A program made the translations under genes and the position numbers. A stretch of DNA of 64,000 bases from Candidatus Nitrosotalea okcheonensis. GTDB lineage: Archaea > Thermoproteota > Nitrososphaeria > Nitrososphaerales > Nitrosopumilaceae. The notes under the pieces were generated by a model that saw nothing but the letters and a program-made list of their open reading frames with translations, was not told where the DNA came from and made no database searches. The stretch's first letter is position 1, and every line of letters begins with the position of its first letter. Positions 7,261 through 16,746 of the stretch are shown here, in pieces. Location: contig NZ_LT841358.1 in NCBI RefSeq assembly GCF_900177045.1, positions 451,073-515,072 of the forward strand. The letters are read 5' to 3'.

Positions 7261-8655
7261 CTATTCGTTAAACACGTACTTGCGCTGACCACGTAATTCT
7301 GGACTACTCCCTACTCCCACCAACACAAATTCTTTTTTCCCATCCAAAATGTTTTGGGTTGGACTCAGCTTGCTTTCATGAATCTGTTCATATTCTTCAA
7401 GAGATATTTTTCTCCTATCTCCTATTTCTGCTTCTAGATTCATGTTTTTGACAATTTCCTTATATCTATCCATTATAACTCCGCTGAAGACCATTGCACT
7501 ACTACCGCTTCCGTACGAGCCAAATCCAAATCTCTTTCCCTCAAGATCGGTGCCCTTTTGGAATTCAAATTCCAGACAACTTCTAAAGCCCATGTATAAT
7601 GAGGCAGTGTAAAGATTTCCTACCATGCTTGATGCAATAAGTGAACTTGCAAGTTTGGAATCATATGCTTCTTGGAATTCCTCAGTCATTGTAAATCGTT
7701 TCGTAAATTCGTGGTCTTTTTGCATGAATTCCTCGTCTGCAAGTATTGATTCTATTGTTCCACGTGGATCCTTTGGAATTGGTTCCTGCATTCCCATTTT
7801 TTCTACAATCCCTTTCCAGCGCGGTAAGCTTCTCCATTCATGTCTTAGCAAGTATGTCAAAGCTTTCTTACCCATGTTGCTGTATGGAAGATGCATGTTT
7901 ACAAAATCAATATAATCGAGAATTGTTTCTCCATCCTTTAATTTTATTATTCCAGTAGATAGCGCTTTTTCTTTGTATGCCATTAATGCCTTTTTCACCT
8001 GTATCATGTAAAGCAAGTTGGAATATTGACCGTTTACAATTGGTGTCTCTTTTCCAAATGGCCTGTAGAAATCATATTCATTTTTAATAGAAGTTGATGT
8101 AACCTTTGGATCAAAAGTCATCAGTCTAGGATTATCATTTAGAAGCATGGCAACAGCACCTGCACCCTGGGTATATTCTCCGCTTGAACCAAGATCATAT
8201 TTTGCAATATCTGATACTACAACGATGGCAGACTTGCCCTCTGCTTCTCCAGCTCTTACCCAATTGGCATTGTCGTACAAAGCATAAGAACCGCTAACAC
8301 ATGCAAACTTGCATTCAATTCCACCGCAATGCCCAAATGAATCATTACCATATACCTGCTCCAGCATGCCAATTACGTATGAGTTCATCGCTTTTGATTC
8401 ATCAAGTGCAGATTCTGTTGCAACATAGAGTCTACCAACGTCTTTTGGTGAAATTTTGTTTCTTTCCATTATTCTCATGCAGGCATTTGCAGCCATGCAT
8501 GCTGGATCTTGATTAGTATCTACGATAGCCATTTTTGATACACCAAGACCTCTTTGTAGCTTGTCGGGGTCCATACCACGAGCTTTTGCAAAGTCTCTTG
8601 CGTCTACAAACAATCTTGGAATGTAGATGGCAATGTCATCTATGCCTGCGGCCAA
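7261..8655 (-). CDS. mvaS: Hydroxymethylglutaryl-CoA synthase
   Basis: Condenses acetyl-CoA with acetoacetyl-CoA to HMG-CoA, the entry to the mevalonate pathway for archaeal isoprenoid lipids. The thiolase-fold motifs are present: VATESALDESKA with the general-base Glu81, and IECKFACVSGSYAL with the catalytic Cys119. The C-terminal half has GFGSYGSGSSAMVFSG. The length (464 residues) is longer than short archaeal forms (~350) and nearer bacterial/eukaryal-type enzymes. Single gene on the minus strand. Confidence 0.92.
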   Translation of the reverse strand: MAAGIDDIAIYIPRLFVDARDFAKARGMDPDKLQRGLGVSKMAIVDTNQDPACMAANACMRIMERNKISPKDVGRLYVATESALDESKAMNSYVIGMLEQVYGNDSFGHCGGIECKFACVSGSYALYDNANWVRAGEAEGKSAIVVVSDIAKYDLGSSGEYTQGAGAVAMLLNDNPRLMTFDPKVTSTSIKNEYDFYRPFGKETPIVNGQYSNLLYMIQVKKALMAYKEKALSTGIIKLKDGETILDYIDFVNMHLPYSNMGKKALTYLLRHEWRSLPRWKGIVEKMGMQEPIPKDPRGTIESILADEEFMQKDHEFTKRFTMTEEFQEAYDSKLASSLIASSMVGNLYTASLYMGFRSCLEFEFQKGTDLEGKRFGFGSYGSGSSAMVFSGVIMDRYKEIVKNMNLEAEIGDRRKISLEEYEQIHESKLSPTQNILDGKKEFVLVGVGSSPELRGQRKYVFNE

Positions 8656-8757
8656 TAGCTTCAGCTTTCTAATTGCAGATATAAGGATTATGAGAATCTA
8701 CTTTGATCTCAAAGAGTAATAATTTTTATCATATTATTACAAAATATGTGAAATCTC

Positions 8758-9483
8758 TTACGATTTTAGCTTGGATTTGAATAATTCATCAAACACGTTA
8801 AAGGGCTGGGCTCCAACAATTTTTGTCACAGTCTTGTCTGGCGCTATGATGAAAAAGTCAGGGGTTCCAGTCAATCCGAGATCCTTGGCGTTTGAAAGAC
8901 TGCCTTGGACAGTTGAAATATATCTGGACTGGGACATGCACTGCCCAAATTGAGTGTCATTCAACCCAACATCATTTGCAAACTTTAACAGATTGCTTGA
9001 TGATGCCCATCCGGTATTTTCTCCGGCCCAGTTATTGTATAGTGTATCATGATACTCCCAAAACTTGCCTTGTTCTTGTGCACAATGTGCGGCATGTGCT
9101 GCATTCACTGAGTCTTGACCAATTATAACAAAGTCCTTGAAGACCATGCGTACTTTTCCAGTGTCTATGTAGTTTTTAACGATATCAGGCTCGATTGTAT
9201 GATAAAACCGGTTACAATAAAAGCACTGATAGTCTCCGAATTCAATCATGGTAATCGGTGCATTATTTGAACCAAGCACTGGAGATGTATTGTCTGTCAG
9301 CAGGTTCATTGCTACTTTCGAAGATGATGCATCATTTTGTAATGTAGCATTATCAAGGGAAATAGTTTGTGTACTAGTTAATGCCATATGATTTGGAAAG
9401 ACTTGCCCGAATAAAGAAATCATGATTATAATGATAACAGTTGCACCGATCCCAATTCCTATTGATGGTAGATGAACCTTCAA
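8758..9483 (-). CDS. Membrane-anchored DsbA-like thiol oxidoreductase
   Basis: A 241-residue protein with an N-terminal hydrophobic anchor (IGIGIGATVIIIIMISLFG), a linker, then a DsbA/thioredoxin fold: IEFGDYQCFYCNRFY with redox pair Cys87/Cys90, a helical insertion, and the cis-proline loop LGLTGTPDFFI. Probably acts outside the cytoplasmic membrane in forming or reshuffling disulfides, or in metal-centre maturation; ammonia-oxidising archaea encode several such proteins. Divergent from GAPDH with an 80-bp gap. Confidence 0.9.
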   Translation of the reverse strand: MKVHLPSIGIGIGATVIIIIMISLFGQVFPNHMALTSTQTISLDNATLQNDASSSKVAMNLLTDNTSPVLGSNNAPITMIEFGDYQCFYCNRFYHTIEPDIVKNYIDTGKVRMVFKDFVIIGQDSVNAAHAAHCAQEQGKFWEYHDTLYNNWAGENTGWASSSNLLKFANDVGLNDTQFGQCMSQSRYISTVQGSLSNAKDLGLTGTPDFFIIAPDKTVTKIVGAQPFNVFDELFKSKLKS

Positions 9484-9563
9484 GAATTTGATTTAGGTCT
9501 ACAGATTATTTAGTTCTTGGCAAGTGTGCAACCAAATAAATAGGATTTTCCCTCAGAAATGAC

Positions 9564-10619
9564 ATGAAAAAGGTTTTTGTCAATGGGTATGGTTCTATTG
9601 GTAGCAGAATAACCCAGTTCATATCTGGTGACAAGGATATAGAGGTAATTGGGGTTGGCAAGTATTCTCCTGACGACAAGATTGCGGATGCAATATCTAG
9701 AGGATTTCATGTCTATGTCCCAAAGGAAAAAACTGGTGTTTTTAAAAACTATGAGATATCTGGGACGATTGAAGACATCATATCTAAAAGTGATCTAGTA
9801 ATAGACGCCTCCCCGGGTGGTGTTGGATATAAAAATAAAAAAATATTGTATGAACCAAAAAATGTTAATGCGATTTTTCAAGGCGGCGAAAAAATTGGCG
9901 GAGAGGAATCTGTTGCAAACCTAATATTCAACTCTCGTGTAAATTATGAAAAAGCATTTGATGCAAAATACGTGATGCAAGGAAGTTGCAACGTTACTGG
10001 AATGGGACGAATACTCCAGCCTCTCAAGGAAAAATATGGAAAAAAGATCAAGCGATTTGATGCTACATTACTGAGAAGATGGGCAGACCTTGAGGATTCG
10101 AAGACCCAAGTGAAAGACTCTGTTGAATGGACTAGAAAACCACATCACAATGATGATGTAAAAAGTTACATGGGTTCAGATACACCACTTTTCATTCGTG
10201 CTCTCAAAATTCCAACGAGACAAATGCATGTACACTTGATGGACATTCGTTTTGATTGTACCGCACCAAATTCGCAAGAAATTCTAGATCTATACAAAAA
10301 TGAATATGGTGTTGCAACATTATATGATGCAAAAGGAACAAAGGATATTAGAGATTACGCAGAATCCATAAAATTTAGTTTTAAAGATACCAACATGATT
10401 CACATTCATGCAGATGTTATTGAAGTTCAAGATGATACTGTTAAACTGACCTACTCTGATGATCAGACTGGCATAGTAGTACCTGAAAACCATCTTTTAA
10501 TGCAAGCAATGTTATTCAAGAGAAAAAGAGAAGATGCCTTCAAACATACTGAAGAGCTGTTTCACATGGAAGAAAAGAAAAAACTTTTGCAAGAACACTT
10601 TTCAAAGAAACGAGAATAA
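9564..10619 (+). CDS. gap: Glyceraldehyde-3-phosphate dehydrogenase, archaeal type II
   Basis: A 351-residue phosphorylating GAPDH. Rossmann motif VNGYGSIGSRI at residues 6-16; catalytic Cys142 in MQGSCNVTGMGR; typical archaeal-type segment IPTRQMHVHLMDI. It interconverts glyceraldehyde 3-phosphate and 1,3-bisphosphoglycerate in central carbon metabolism, here probably gluconeogenic together with the FBP aldolase/phosphatase. The lysine-rich C-terminus (KHTEELFHMEEKKKLLQEHF) is slightly extended. ATG start, short leader. Confidence 0.95.
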   Translation: MKKVFVNGYGSIGSRITQFISGDKDIEVIGVGKYSPDDKIADAISRGFHVYVPKEKTGVFKNYEISGTIEDIISKSDLVIDASPGGVGYKNKKILYEPKNVNAIFQGGEKIGGEESVANLIFNSRVNYEKAFDAKYVMQGSCNVTGMGRILQPLKEKYGKKIKRFDATLLRRWADLEDSKTQVKDSVEWTRKPHHNDDVKSYMGSDTPLFIRALKIPTRQMHVHLMDIRFDCTAPNSQEILDLYKNEYGVATLYDAKGTKDIRDYAESIKFSFKDTNMIHIHADVIEVQDDTVKLTYSDDQTGIVVPENHLLMQAMLFKRKREDAFKHTEELFHMEEKKKLLQEHFSKKRE

Positions 10620-10802
10620 TAATTTCACATGGAACAGTTTGTTATCAAAAACCCTTGATGATTAATGTGAACTTATAAAAGAGACAGTTCAAAAATGGTA
10701 TACACACCAATTGTTTGAAATTCAATCATCACATTTATCAGTTAAAACACAGAATTTAACATCAATACAATGTGGAAGGCATTCACATCGAGGTAATTAA
10801 TC

Positions 10803-12062
10803 GTGGATAGTGAGCTGATTTTAAAAATAATATTACTTGCATTATTAGTAGCTTTATCAGCCATTTTTAGTGGGGCTGAAATTGCATTAATTGCAACAAA
10901 CAAGGCCAAAGTTAACCAACTGTTAAAAGAAAAAGCAAGAGGTTCATCTTCCCTTGCCAAATTGAAATCCAATCCTAACAGAATGCTTGCAACCATAAAC
11001 CTTGGAACAGTATTGGCAAATGTAGGATCTTCTGCACTTGCCACGGAGGTTGCACTGAGTTTGTTTGGTAAAGGGGGTCTTGCAATGTCAATCGGAATAA
11101 TGACTTTCATACTTTTAATCTTTGGTGAAAATGCCCCCAAATCTTACTGTAATGCAAATCCAGTTAAAGTGTCGCTTTGGATAAGTGGCATTACACTTAC
11201 TTTTAGTTACATTTTTTATCCATTTGTCATATTATTTGAAAAAATCACACATGCAATACTTTGGATACTAAGAAGTCCTTATCACCCACCGCCAATTACA
11301 GAACAAGAAATTTACAATGTAATTGAACAAGGTCTAGAAGACAAGGCATTGAAAAAACATGAACGTGAATTGGTACACGGTGCGCTCAAGTTTGATGACA
11401 TTGTAATACGTGCAGTCATGACTCCGAGAACAAAAATGTTCATGCTTCCAGCAAAGATGATTTTGTTTGATGCAATGCCTCTGATAAGTAAAAGTGGCTA
11501 TTCAAGAATTCCGCTATACAAAGATACTACTGACCAAATTATAGGTATTTTACATGTACGAGACTTGTTAAAAAATTTAGAAAGGGATGAAAAAATAATT
11601 ACTTTGGAATCTCTTTCCAGAAAACCAATTTTTGTATCGCAAGAACAGAGAATAAGCAAACTTCTCAGGGAGATGCAAGGTAGGCAGACCCATATGGCAA
11701 TTGTAGTCGATGAGTTTGGAGGTGTAGAAGGTTGTGTTACACTTGAAGATCTATTGGAAGAGATCGTAGGTGAGATAATGGACGAAACGGACATGGAGGA
11801 ACTCAATTTCAAGATGTTAGACAAGAATACAATGCTTGCAAGTGGAGATGTTGAGATTGATACAGTAAATGAAATATTAAAATCAGACATACCGCAGGGC
11901 GATGACTATTCTACACTGAACGGTTTATTGCATGACAAATTAAAGGACATCCCAAGGGTGGGGGACAGGTTGATAATAGAGTCTGTCAAGATGACTGTGG
12001 AAGAAGCAGTAAATAATCAGGCAAGTAGAATAAAAATAGAAAAGGTTTCAAGCAACAGCTAG
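10803..12062 (+). CDS. CNNM/CorC-family (DUF21-CBS-CorC_HlyC) membrane protein
   Basis: About 419 residues from a GTG start. Residues ~1-170 hold the DUF21 transmembrane region (LALLVALSAIFSGAEIALIATN, then further hydrophobic segments). A CBS pair follows (~200-320: VMTPRTKMFML; ...HMAIVVDEFGGVEGCVTLEDLLEEIVGEIMDE), then the CorC_HlyC domain (~335-410, DYSTLNGLLHDKL). The family is linked to magnesium or other cation efflux. The last 4 bases overlap the convergent threonine synthase. Confidence 0.92.
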   Translation: MDSELILKIILLALLVALSAIFSGAEIALIATNKAKVNQLLKEKARGSSSLAKLKSNPNRMLATINLGTVLANVGSSALATEVALSLFGKGGLAMSIGIMTFILLIFGENAPKSYCNANPVKVSLWISGITLTFSYIFYPFVILFEKITHAILWILRSPYHPPPITEQEIYNVIEQGLEDKALKKHERELVHGALKFDDIVIRAVMTPRTKMFMLPAKMILFDAMPLISKSGYSRIPLYKDTTDQIIGILHVRDLLKNLERDEKIITLESLSRKPIFVSQEQRISKLLREMQGRQTHMAIVVDEFGGVEGCVTLEDLLEEIVGEIMDETDMEELNFKMLDKNTMLASGDVEIDTVNEILKSDIPQGDDYSTLNGLLHDKLKDIPRVGDRLIIESVKMTVEEAVNNQASRIKIEKVSSNS

Positions 12063-13390
12063 GTTCGTGGCGGGATTGCAAACTTGTTTTGTGGATTCTT
12101 GTGGTAATCTACAGGGATACTAGAGTCTTTTTGTCGTCCTGTCAATATTCCTACGACGGTTTCATCTTTTTTGATTATTCCTTCACCGATTAATTTTCTT
12201 ACGCCAGCTGGAACCGCGCCTGATGCCATTTCACAGTCAAACCCATTTAGGCCAACAAGTGCCATACCATCTAGCATCTCGGCATCAGATACCTGTGTTA
12301 CAACCCCGTTTGTAAAGTCAAGCGCACGTAATCCCTTGAGAATATTGGCAGGTTTTGCAATCTGGATTGCAGTAGCTTTGGTCTTGGGCCTGATCTGGTT
12401 TGCATCCATATGTTCATAATACTTTTTAATTAAATCGGTATCAGGTTTTCCATTATTCCATCGCAATTCAGTATTTTCGAATTTACCGTTGTACAAAGTA
12501 TACAAAGTATTTGCACCTTCAGAATTTACAATAGCAAGACGAGGTATTTTCTTTATCCACCCCCACTCGTACAACTCCATGAGTGCTTTGCCACAGCTTG
12601 ACGTATTTCCCAGTGCGCCTCCTGGGTACACTATCCAGTCAGGTGGATTCCAGTCCAAAAATTCCAAGGCCCTAAATACAATTGTTTTTTGTCCCTCGAT
12701 TCTAAATGGATTTACAGAATTTACTGTATACCCACCTACCTGTCCTGCCTGTTTTAGTGAAGCAGATAGTGCATCATCAAAATTTCCTTTGATTTCTACA
12801 ACTTGAGCTCCAAACTGAAATGCCTGGCTAAGTTTTCCAGGCGCAACTTCTCCTGCGGGTATGTATACATCACAATCCATGTTTTCATTTGCAGCATACA
12901 TTGCAGCAGATGCAGAAGTGTTACCAGTTGATGCGCATATTATTTTTTTAATTTTAACAAGTTTTGCATGTGTTACAGCAGTTGTCATACCATTATCTTT
13001 GAAGGAACCACTTGGATTGTATCCTTCAGGCTGCAGCCAGAAATTTTGTAGTCCAACATACTGCGATACACGTGACATGTGATATGGTTTTGAGAGCCTG
13101 CCTTCTGCACCGTCTAAAGATACAAGATATTTTGAGCATTGATCAATATCTTCAGTGTCAATCTGACAAAAATTCAAAAGCTCTCGAAAACGCCATACGC
13201 CGCTTTCATTGAAAATATTGTTTGCGTGATTTCTGCGTTTATAAAAAACTTCTTTTAATGAAATTGGTGGAATAGAACCATATTTGACATCAAGTAAGTG
13301 ACCTTTATCACATTCAATTCTGGTATCAGTGACAGGGTACTGTAGACCACATGCCGGATCTATGCATTTTAGATATGCCTGTGACTGCAT
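12059..13390 (-). CDS. thrC: Threonine synthase
   Basis: PLP enzyme converting O-phosphohomoserine to threonine. The N-terminal part has a zinc-ribbon-like CIDPACGLQYP...ECDKGH, common in the class with a Cys-rich head; Lys131 in YNPSGSFKDNGMT is the PLP-binding lysine; ICASTGNTSASAA and the Gly-rich YPGGALGNTSS phosphate loop follow. 443 residues, full length. Convergent with the CNNM gene (4-bp overlap). Confidence 0.92.
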   Translation of the reverse strand: MQSQAYLKCIDPACGLQYPVTDTRIECDKGHLLDVKYGSIPPISLKEVFYKRRNHANNIFNESGVWRFRELLNFCQIDTEDIDQCSKYLVSLDGAEGRLSKPYHMSRVSQYVGLQNFWLQPEGYNPSGSFKDNGMTTAVTHAKLVKIKKIICASTGNTSASAAMYAANENMDCDVYIPAGEVAPGKLSQAFQFGAQVVEIKGNFDDALSASLKQAGQVGGYTVNSVNPFRIEGQKTIVFRALEFLDWNPPDWIVYPGGALGNTSSCGKALMELYEWGWIKKIPRLAIVNSEGANTLYTLYNGKFENTELRWNNGKPDTDLIKKYYEHMDANQIRPKTKATAIQIAKPANILKGLRALDFTNGVVTQVSDAEMLDGMALVGLNGFDCEMASGAVPAGVRKLIGEGIIKKDETVVGILTGRQKDSSIPVDYHKNPQNKFAIPPRT

Positions 13391-13472
13391 TATGCAAAAG
13401 TTAGTTGGTTCGTATTTAAATCTAAAGAATTTACGTTTTAGACAAAAACCTCTGATACCATAAAAAAACTAA

Positions 13473-13586
13473 CTATTTTTTTGGGCCTGAACGCATGTGA
13501 AAGTTGATGCAACACTTACACTCTTTTGCAATGCATTCTTTTTCAGATACATGTCCGCAGATACCACATTCACAATGTGTTTGCAT
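13473..13586 (-). CDS. Tiny cysteine-rich protein (37 aa)
   Basis: The ATG at 13586 opens a 37-residue protein with seven cysteines, two of them in CECGICGH and four more in CIAKECKCC. The spacing suggests zinc or another metal. It is one of several tiny Cys-rich genes in this window (see 6581 and 19582). The cysteine density and lack of stops argue that it is real, but expression cannot be judged. Confidence 0.6.
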   Translation of the reverse strand: MQTHCECGICGHVSEKECIAKECKCCINFHMRSGPKK

Positions 13587-13638
13587 ATTTCTTCTGAAGA
13601 TTTATTGCATTTAACCAATATGAGGGTTCTTGTATGGT

Positions 13639-13998
13639 CTATTTTTTTGGTTTTTTAGGTTTTTCAGTGGATTTTTTTGCAGACTTGGCTTTGTCCTCTA
13701 GATGTTTTATCTTTGCCTCCTCTGTCTCTTTACTTTTTTCATCTACTGCTTTCATAACGGCCTGAATCAGACCATCCAGGTCGCTATCTGAAACTTCTGG
13801 TTCTACAGCCGATGCTATCTGAGTAATGGTATTTGATATGGCAGAGCTTACTTCGTCAAAACTTTCCGGATCTTCATATGCTGCATTATACAACGCTTTG
13901 AGTCTTCGGACATCCGAAAGCACCTGATCAGTCAGTGTTAAACGGTATTTTTTACCATTTATGGTAATTTCCTGGCTTATCATGCATGGACTCGCCAT
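13639..13998 (-). CDS. Hypothetical protein with lysine-rich C-terminus
   Basis: About 119 residues from the ATG at 13998 (MASPCMISQEITINGKKYRL), or 114 from an ATG at 13983. The first half has a beta-like GKKYRLTLTDQ; the middle is helical with SSAISNTITQIASAVEP; the last 40 residues are very charged (KTEEAKIKHLEDKAKSAKKS) and end in KPKKPKK. The frame is open further upstream but there overlaps the flavin reductase gene. Divergent from that gene with about 50 bp between. Function unknown; the basic tail might bind nucleic acid. Confidence 0.6.
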   Translation of the reverse strand: MASPCMISQEITINGKKYRLTLTDQVLSDVRRLKALYNAAYEDPESFDEVSSAISNTITQIASAVEPEVSDSDLDGLIQAVMKAVDEKSKETEEAKIKHLEDKAKSAKKSTEKPKKPKK

Positions 13999-14047
13999 CC
14001 TGCTTTCATAAAGTTTTCTGTGAAAAAGAACAATTACTGGAGATATA

Positions 14048-14950
14048 ATGAATAGGATCTTGACTAGGAAAGTTCCAAGTAAAGCAGAACGATATTTTTC
14101 CACAGGTGTAAGCATGATTACCTCAAGAGGCACAAAAGGCCCCAATATTATGGCAGCAGAATGGGTGATACAAATTTCATACAACCCCATTTTGATTGCC
14201 ATTTTTATCCAGAGTGGATCTCAAACCCTGAAGAACATAGAAAAAACAAAAGAATTCGGTGTAAATGTGGCATCAACAGATCAAACAACTGCAATAAATG
14301 TGGCAGGCGGATATTCAGGGTCAGAAATTGACAAGTTAAAAATCAAAAATGTTTTCAAAATTATCAAATCCAGAAAAATCAAAACAGTAATGATTTCGGG
14401 CTGCACTATAAATGCGGAATGTAAACTAGTCCGAAAAGAAAAAATTGGTGATCACATCATGCTAGTAGGAAAAGTTGTTTACATAAAACACAACGATGTC
14501 AAGAGCCCTTTGATATACCACAAGGGAAGATACTTTAGCCTAAATTCCATGATAGTGCAAGATAGAAAAGAGATTATAGTAAGTAAAGAGACATTAGAGT
14601 TTTTCACACGCCTCTCGTGCGGAAGATTTGTTTTAAAATGTACAGGAGTTCTAGTCAAGTTTAGACACAAAATTATGGTCATCAAATGGTCGACGACTGG
14701 ATTTGAAACCATACCGTTTATCACATCTCAAACAGGCAAAAATCAACGAGATCTCCTTATTAAATTTCTGAACAAAACTGGGCTTGACATTCAGGTAAAT
14801 ACAGAACCAATCATGAAAAGACTTATCCTACGAAACAAAAATAAAATTCAGAGAATAAATTTTGTGTTATTCAGTGGGAAAAGTAAAAAATTATCGCAGG
14901 CAGCAACATGGAAATCAATACACATGGATGTCATTGCAAACTCGATTTAA
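14048..14950 (+). CDS. Flavin reductase-like (FMN-binding split-barrel) protein with C-terminal extension
   Basis: Residues ~10-170 match the flavin reductase-like domain: a VSMITSRGTKGPNIMAAEW core, IFIQSGSQTLKNIEKTKEFGVN, and HIMLVGKVVYIKH, then YFSLN. Such proteins bind FMN and reduce free flavin or serve as a diffusible oxidoreductase. About 130 further residues (from ~170, including LSCGRFVLKCTGVLVKFRHK) are not part of the usual ~180-residue unit and I do not recognise them. The 3' end overlaps the convergent gene at 14947 by 4 bp. Confidence 0.8.
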   Translation: MNRILTRKVPSKAERYFSTGVSMITSRGTKGPNIMAAEWVIQISYNPILIAIFIQSGSQTLKNIEKTKEFGVNVASTDQTTAINVAGGYSGSEIDKLKIKNVFKIIKSRKIKTVMISGCTINAECKLVRKEKIGDHIMLVGKVVYIKHNDVKSPLIYHKGRYFSLNSMIVQDRKEIIVSKETLEFFTRLSCGRFVLKCTGVLVKFRHKIMVIKWSTTGFETIPFITSQTGKNQRDLLIKFLNKTGLDIQVNTEPIMKRLILRNKNKIQRINFVLFSGKSKKLSQAATWKSIHMDVIANSI

Positions 14951-15306
14951 ATTGTAATATAGTCCAATGCTACCGCATCAGCTAATAATGACGCGTGTCT
15001 TGAGTTAATGATGTACCCATTTTTTATATCTGTTGTTGGGACCCATCTATTTGTAGAACTATAGTGCCTTTTTTCTTTCATTTCTTTCTCAATGTCATGT
15101 AAATCACATTCTCCCTCCTCGATCTGTTGTGTGTTGATATGTTTTATTGTGATCAGGATTTTTTTTACTTTTACCCTGACCCCGAATCTCCAAATGTGGT
15201 CGGAGGTATCATCCTCAACTTCAAGCAACTTAAGTTTTATCTCCTTGGTGCCAAGTGCATCTCTGCTAACTAGGCTACGTTCATCAACAAAATCTTCAAA
15301 GCTCAT
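14947..15306 (-). CDS. Hypothetical protein (119 aa)
   Basis: A soluble protein starting MSFEDFVDERSLVSRDALGT. The middle is beta-rich (IKLKLLEVEDDTSDHIWRF), suggesting a small barrel or sandwich, and the end is INSRHASLLADAVALDYITI. No motif recognised. It lies 40 bp downstream of the Hjc-like gene on the same strand and may share its transcript. The ATG at 15306 is the only good start. Confidence 0.65.
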   Translation of the reverse strand: MSFEDFVDERSLVSRDALGTKEIKLKLLEVEDDTSDHIWRFGVRVKVKKILITIKHINTQQIEEGECDLHDIEKEMKEKRHYSSTNRWVPTTDIKNGYIINSRHASLLADAVALDYITI

Positions 15307-15346
15307 TATCTTGTGTTTATCACATCACATTAAAGAAGTATTCGAT

Positions 15347-15916
15347 CTAATTTACCTTCGATCTTTTAGTAAATGGCATGGTGCCTGATTCTAGTTTCAA
15401 TGATTGTCTCTTTCCATCATGCATGACATAAGTATCACCGTCATACGTACAAATAAAATCAGTTACAGGATATTTCTCGTCCCAAATTTTAAAGTATTCT
15501 CGAAGCTCGCGATGTTCGTATTTTCCTGTATCTATTCTTTTCTTGGATGAAAATTTGAATGCGATAATCATTTTTCTTGTCTGATATAGCTCAAAAGTAT
15601 GTATCCATTTCAGACAACGTTGTATTTGATCAGATGGAACTCTCAAAGTTGTATTTGTGCCAGATTTTGCCTCAATTGTATATATGACATTCTCCATAGT
15701 GCTGACCGCAAGTATGTCTGGCAATCCCACACTTGGAGATCCAAGTCTAAAGGCTTTCCAACCATCAACAGCATTAAATCTTTTTACTAACGTATCTTCC
15801 CAATTGTAACCTCTTTGCCTTCTAGTCCTAGCTATGATCTGGTTAGCTGTTTTGATATTTTTTTTACGTGATATGGCCTTGGAGTTGTAAAATCTAGATT
15901 GCTCTACGGACGTCAC
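15347..15916 (-). CDS. hjc: Holliday junction resolvase Hjc-like nuclease
   Basis: A 189-residue protein with the archaeal resolvase catalytic pattern: Glu40 in GYNWEDTLVKRF, Asp67 in GSPSVGLPDILAV, then Glu82 and Lys84 in YTIEAKSG (PD-(D/E)xK). These coordinate magnesium for cleavage of four-way DNA junctions in recombination. The N-terminal ~35 residues are basic and precede the core; the C-terminal ~60 exceed the ~130-residue minimal Hjc. Starts at GTG. Some divergence from classic Hjc is possible, so a broader archaeal resolvase label is safe. Confidence 0.82.
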   Translation of the reverse strand: MTSVEQSRFYNSKAISRKKNIKTANQIIARTRRQRGYNWEDTLVKRFNAVDGWKAFRLGSPSVGLPDILAVSTMENVIYTIEAKSGTNTTLRVPSDQIQRCLKWIHTFELYQTRKMIIAFKFSSKKRIDTGKYEHRELREYFKIWDEKYPVTDFICTYDGDTYVMHDGKRQSLKLESGTMPFTKRSKVN

Positions 15917-16063
15917 TTGCCTTCAATTTTATACAATGAATTTGATGATATAGACTAGGTGGTAATTATACTAACACCTGTGTACCTATTTTTTGTCACT
16001 ATCAGCTCAAATCAAAAACCCGTCTACAAAAACAATCTGAATTGTGTCTTAGCATTAATATGT

Positions 16064-16087
16064 CATGGTTCCAATAACAGAACCATG
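16064..16087. promoter_or_regulatory. Dyad CATGGTTC-N8-GAACCATG overlapping a start codon
   Basis: Perfect eight-base arms with an eight-base spacer. The right arm contains the ATG at 16085. As DNA it could be an operator; as RNA, the hairpin would bury the start codon. I cannot tell which. Confidence 0.4.
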
Positions 16088-16420
16088 GCCATAAATGAAA
16101 ATCAAGCAACATACTTGAAATACAAAGAGTACGGTGATCTTCTCAAAGTTATTTTATATTCCTCCCAGTCAGTTCTTGGCGCAGTTCCCTTGATCTATCA
16201 TTTGCACCACAGTGGTCAGAACATTATTTTCATACAAACAGGAACTATTGGTGGAAATGTGATCCATTATCTTGTAACAAATGGTCCACCAGCAAAGAAA
16301 TTCATTGAATTAAAGCGACTAACAGGAGATTATAGTTTTGTAGAAAAAATTGGAACCGATGGAATGTCACTCTATATTCCAATTTTAGAATTGGAAAAAT
16401 CAAATCTCCAATTCCCGTAA
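16085..16420 (+). CDS. Hypothetical protein (111 aa)
   Basis: Starts MAINENQATYLKYKEYGDLL. The central segment VLGAVPLIYHLHHSGQNIIF is moderately hydrophobic but too polar to be a clear membrane helix; VEKIGTDGMSLYIPILELEK follows. I chose the ATG at 16085 because the 42 upstream in-frame residues look non-coding and a perfect dyad sits over this ATG. Not recognised. Convergent with the DUF35 gene, 8 bp away. Confidence 0.55.
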   Translation: MAINENQATYLKYKEYGDLLKVILYSSQSVLGAVPLIYHLHHSGQNIIFIQTGTIGGNVIHYLVTNGPPAKKFIELKRLTGDYSFVEKIGTDGMSLYIPILELEKSNLQFP

Positions 16421-16428
16421 ACTACACT

Positions 16429-16746
16429 TCATCTAGTTTTGAATACAAACTGTGGTCTTTCATCATAGTTGCATTTTTCCAGAGTCAGGTTTTTATTGTG
16501 TTTTGTATGATTCCCTAAAAGGGAGCCAAATACTCGAATATGTCCCTCAAACTCTGCAATGCAAAAATATTTTCCATCAGCGCTAGAAACTTCAACAAGT
16601 TTTGCATTCCTTGACACTTGTTTCCACACTATATTTCCAAGACATTTATTGCAAAATTCACTTGTAGGCCATACAAAATGTTGACATTTCATACAATAAC
16701 TGCACACAAAGTTATTGTTTCTTAGTTCATCTTCAAATCTAGTCAT
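16429..16746 (-). CDS. DUF35-type zinc-ribbon/OB-fold thiolase partner
   Basis: A 105-residue protein: N-terminal rubredoxin-like zinc ribbon (CSYCMKCQHFVWP..EFCNKCL) followed by a small OB-like part (VEVSSADGKYFCIAEFEGHIRVFGSLLG). DUF35 proteins bind acyl-CoA or scaffold thiolases and HMG-CoA synthase in archaea. It is the last gene of a four-gene run; its start overlaps the thiolase stop by 4 bp, the usual thiolase-DUF35 pairing. Confidence 0.85.
   Translation of the reverse strand: MTRFEDELRNNNFVCSYCMKCQHFVWPTSEFCNKCLGNIVWKQVSRNAKLVEVSSADGKYFCIAEFEGHIRVFGSLLGNHTKHNKNLTLEKCNYDERPQFVFKTR

Noticed and set aside
13999-14202. N-terminal extension of the lysine-rich minus-strand gene
   Set aside because: It is antisense to the well-supported flavin reductase-like gene and reads as a shadow frame.
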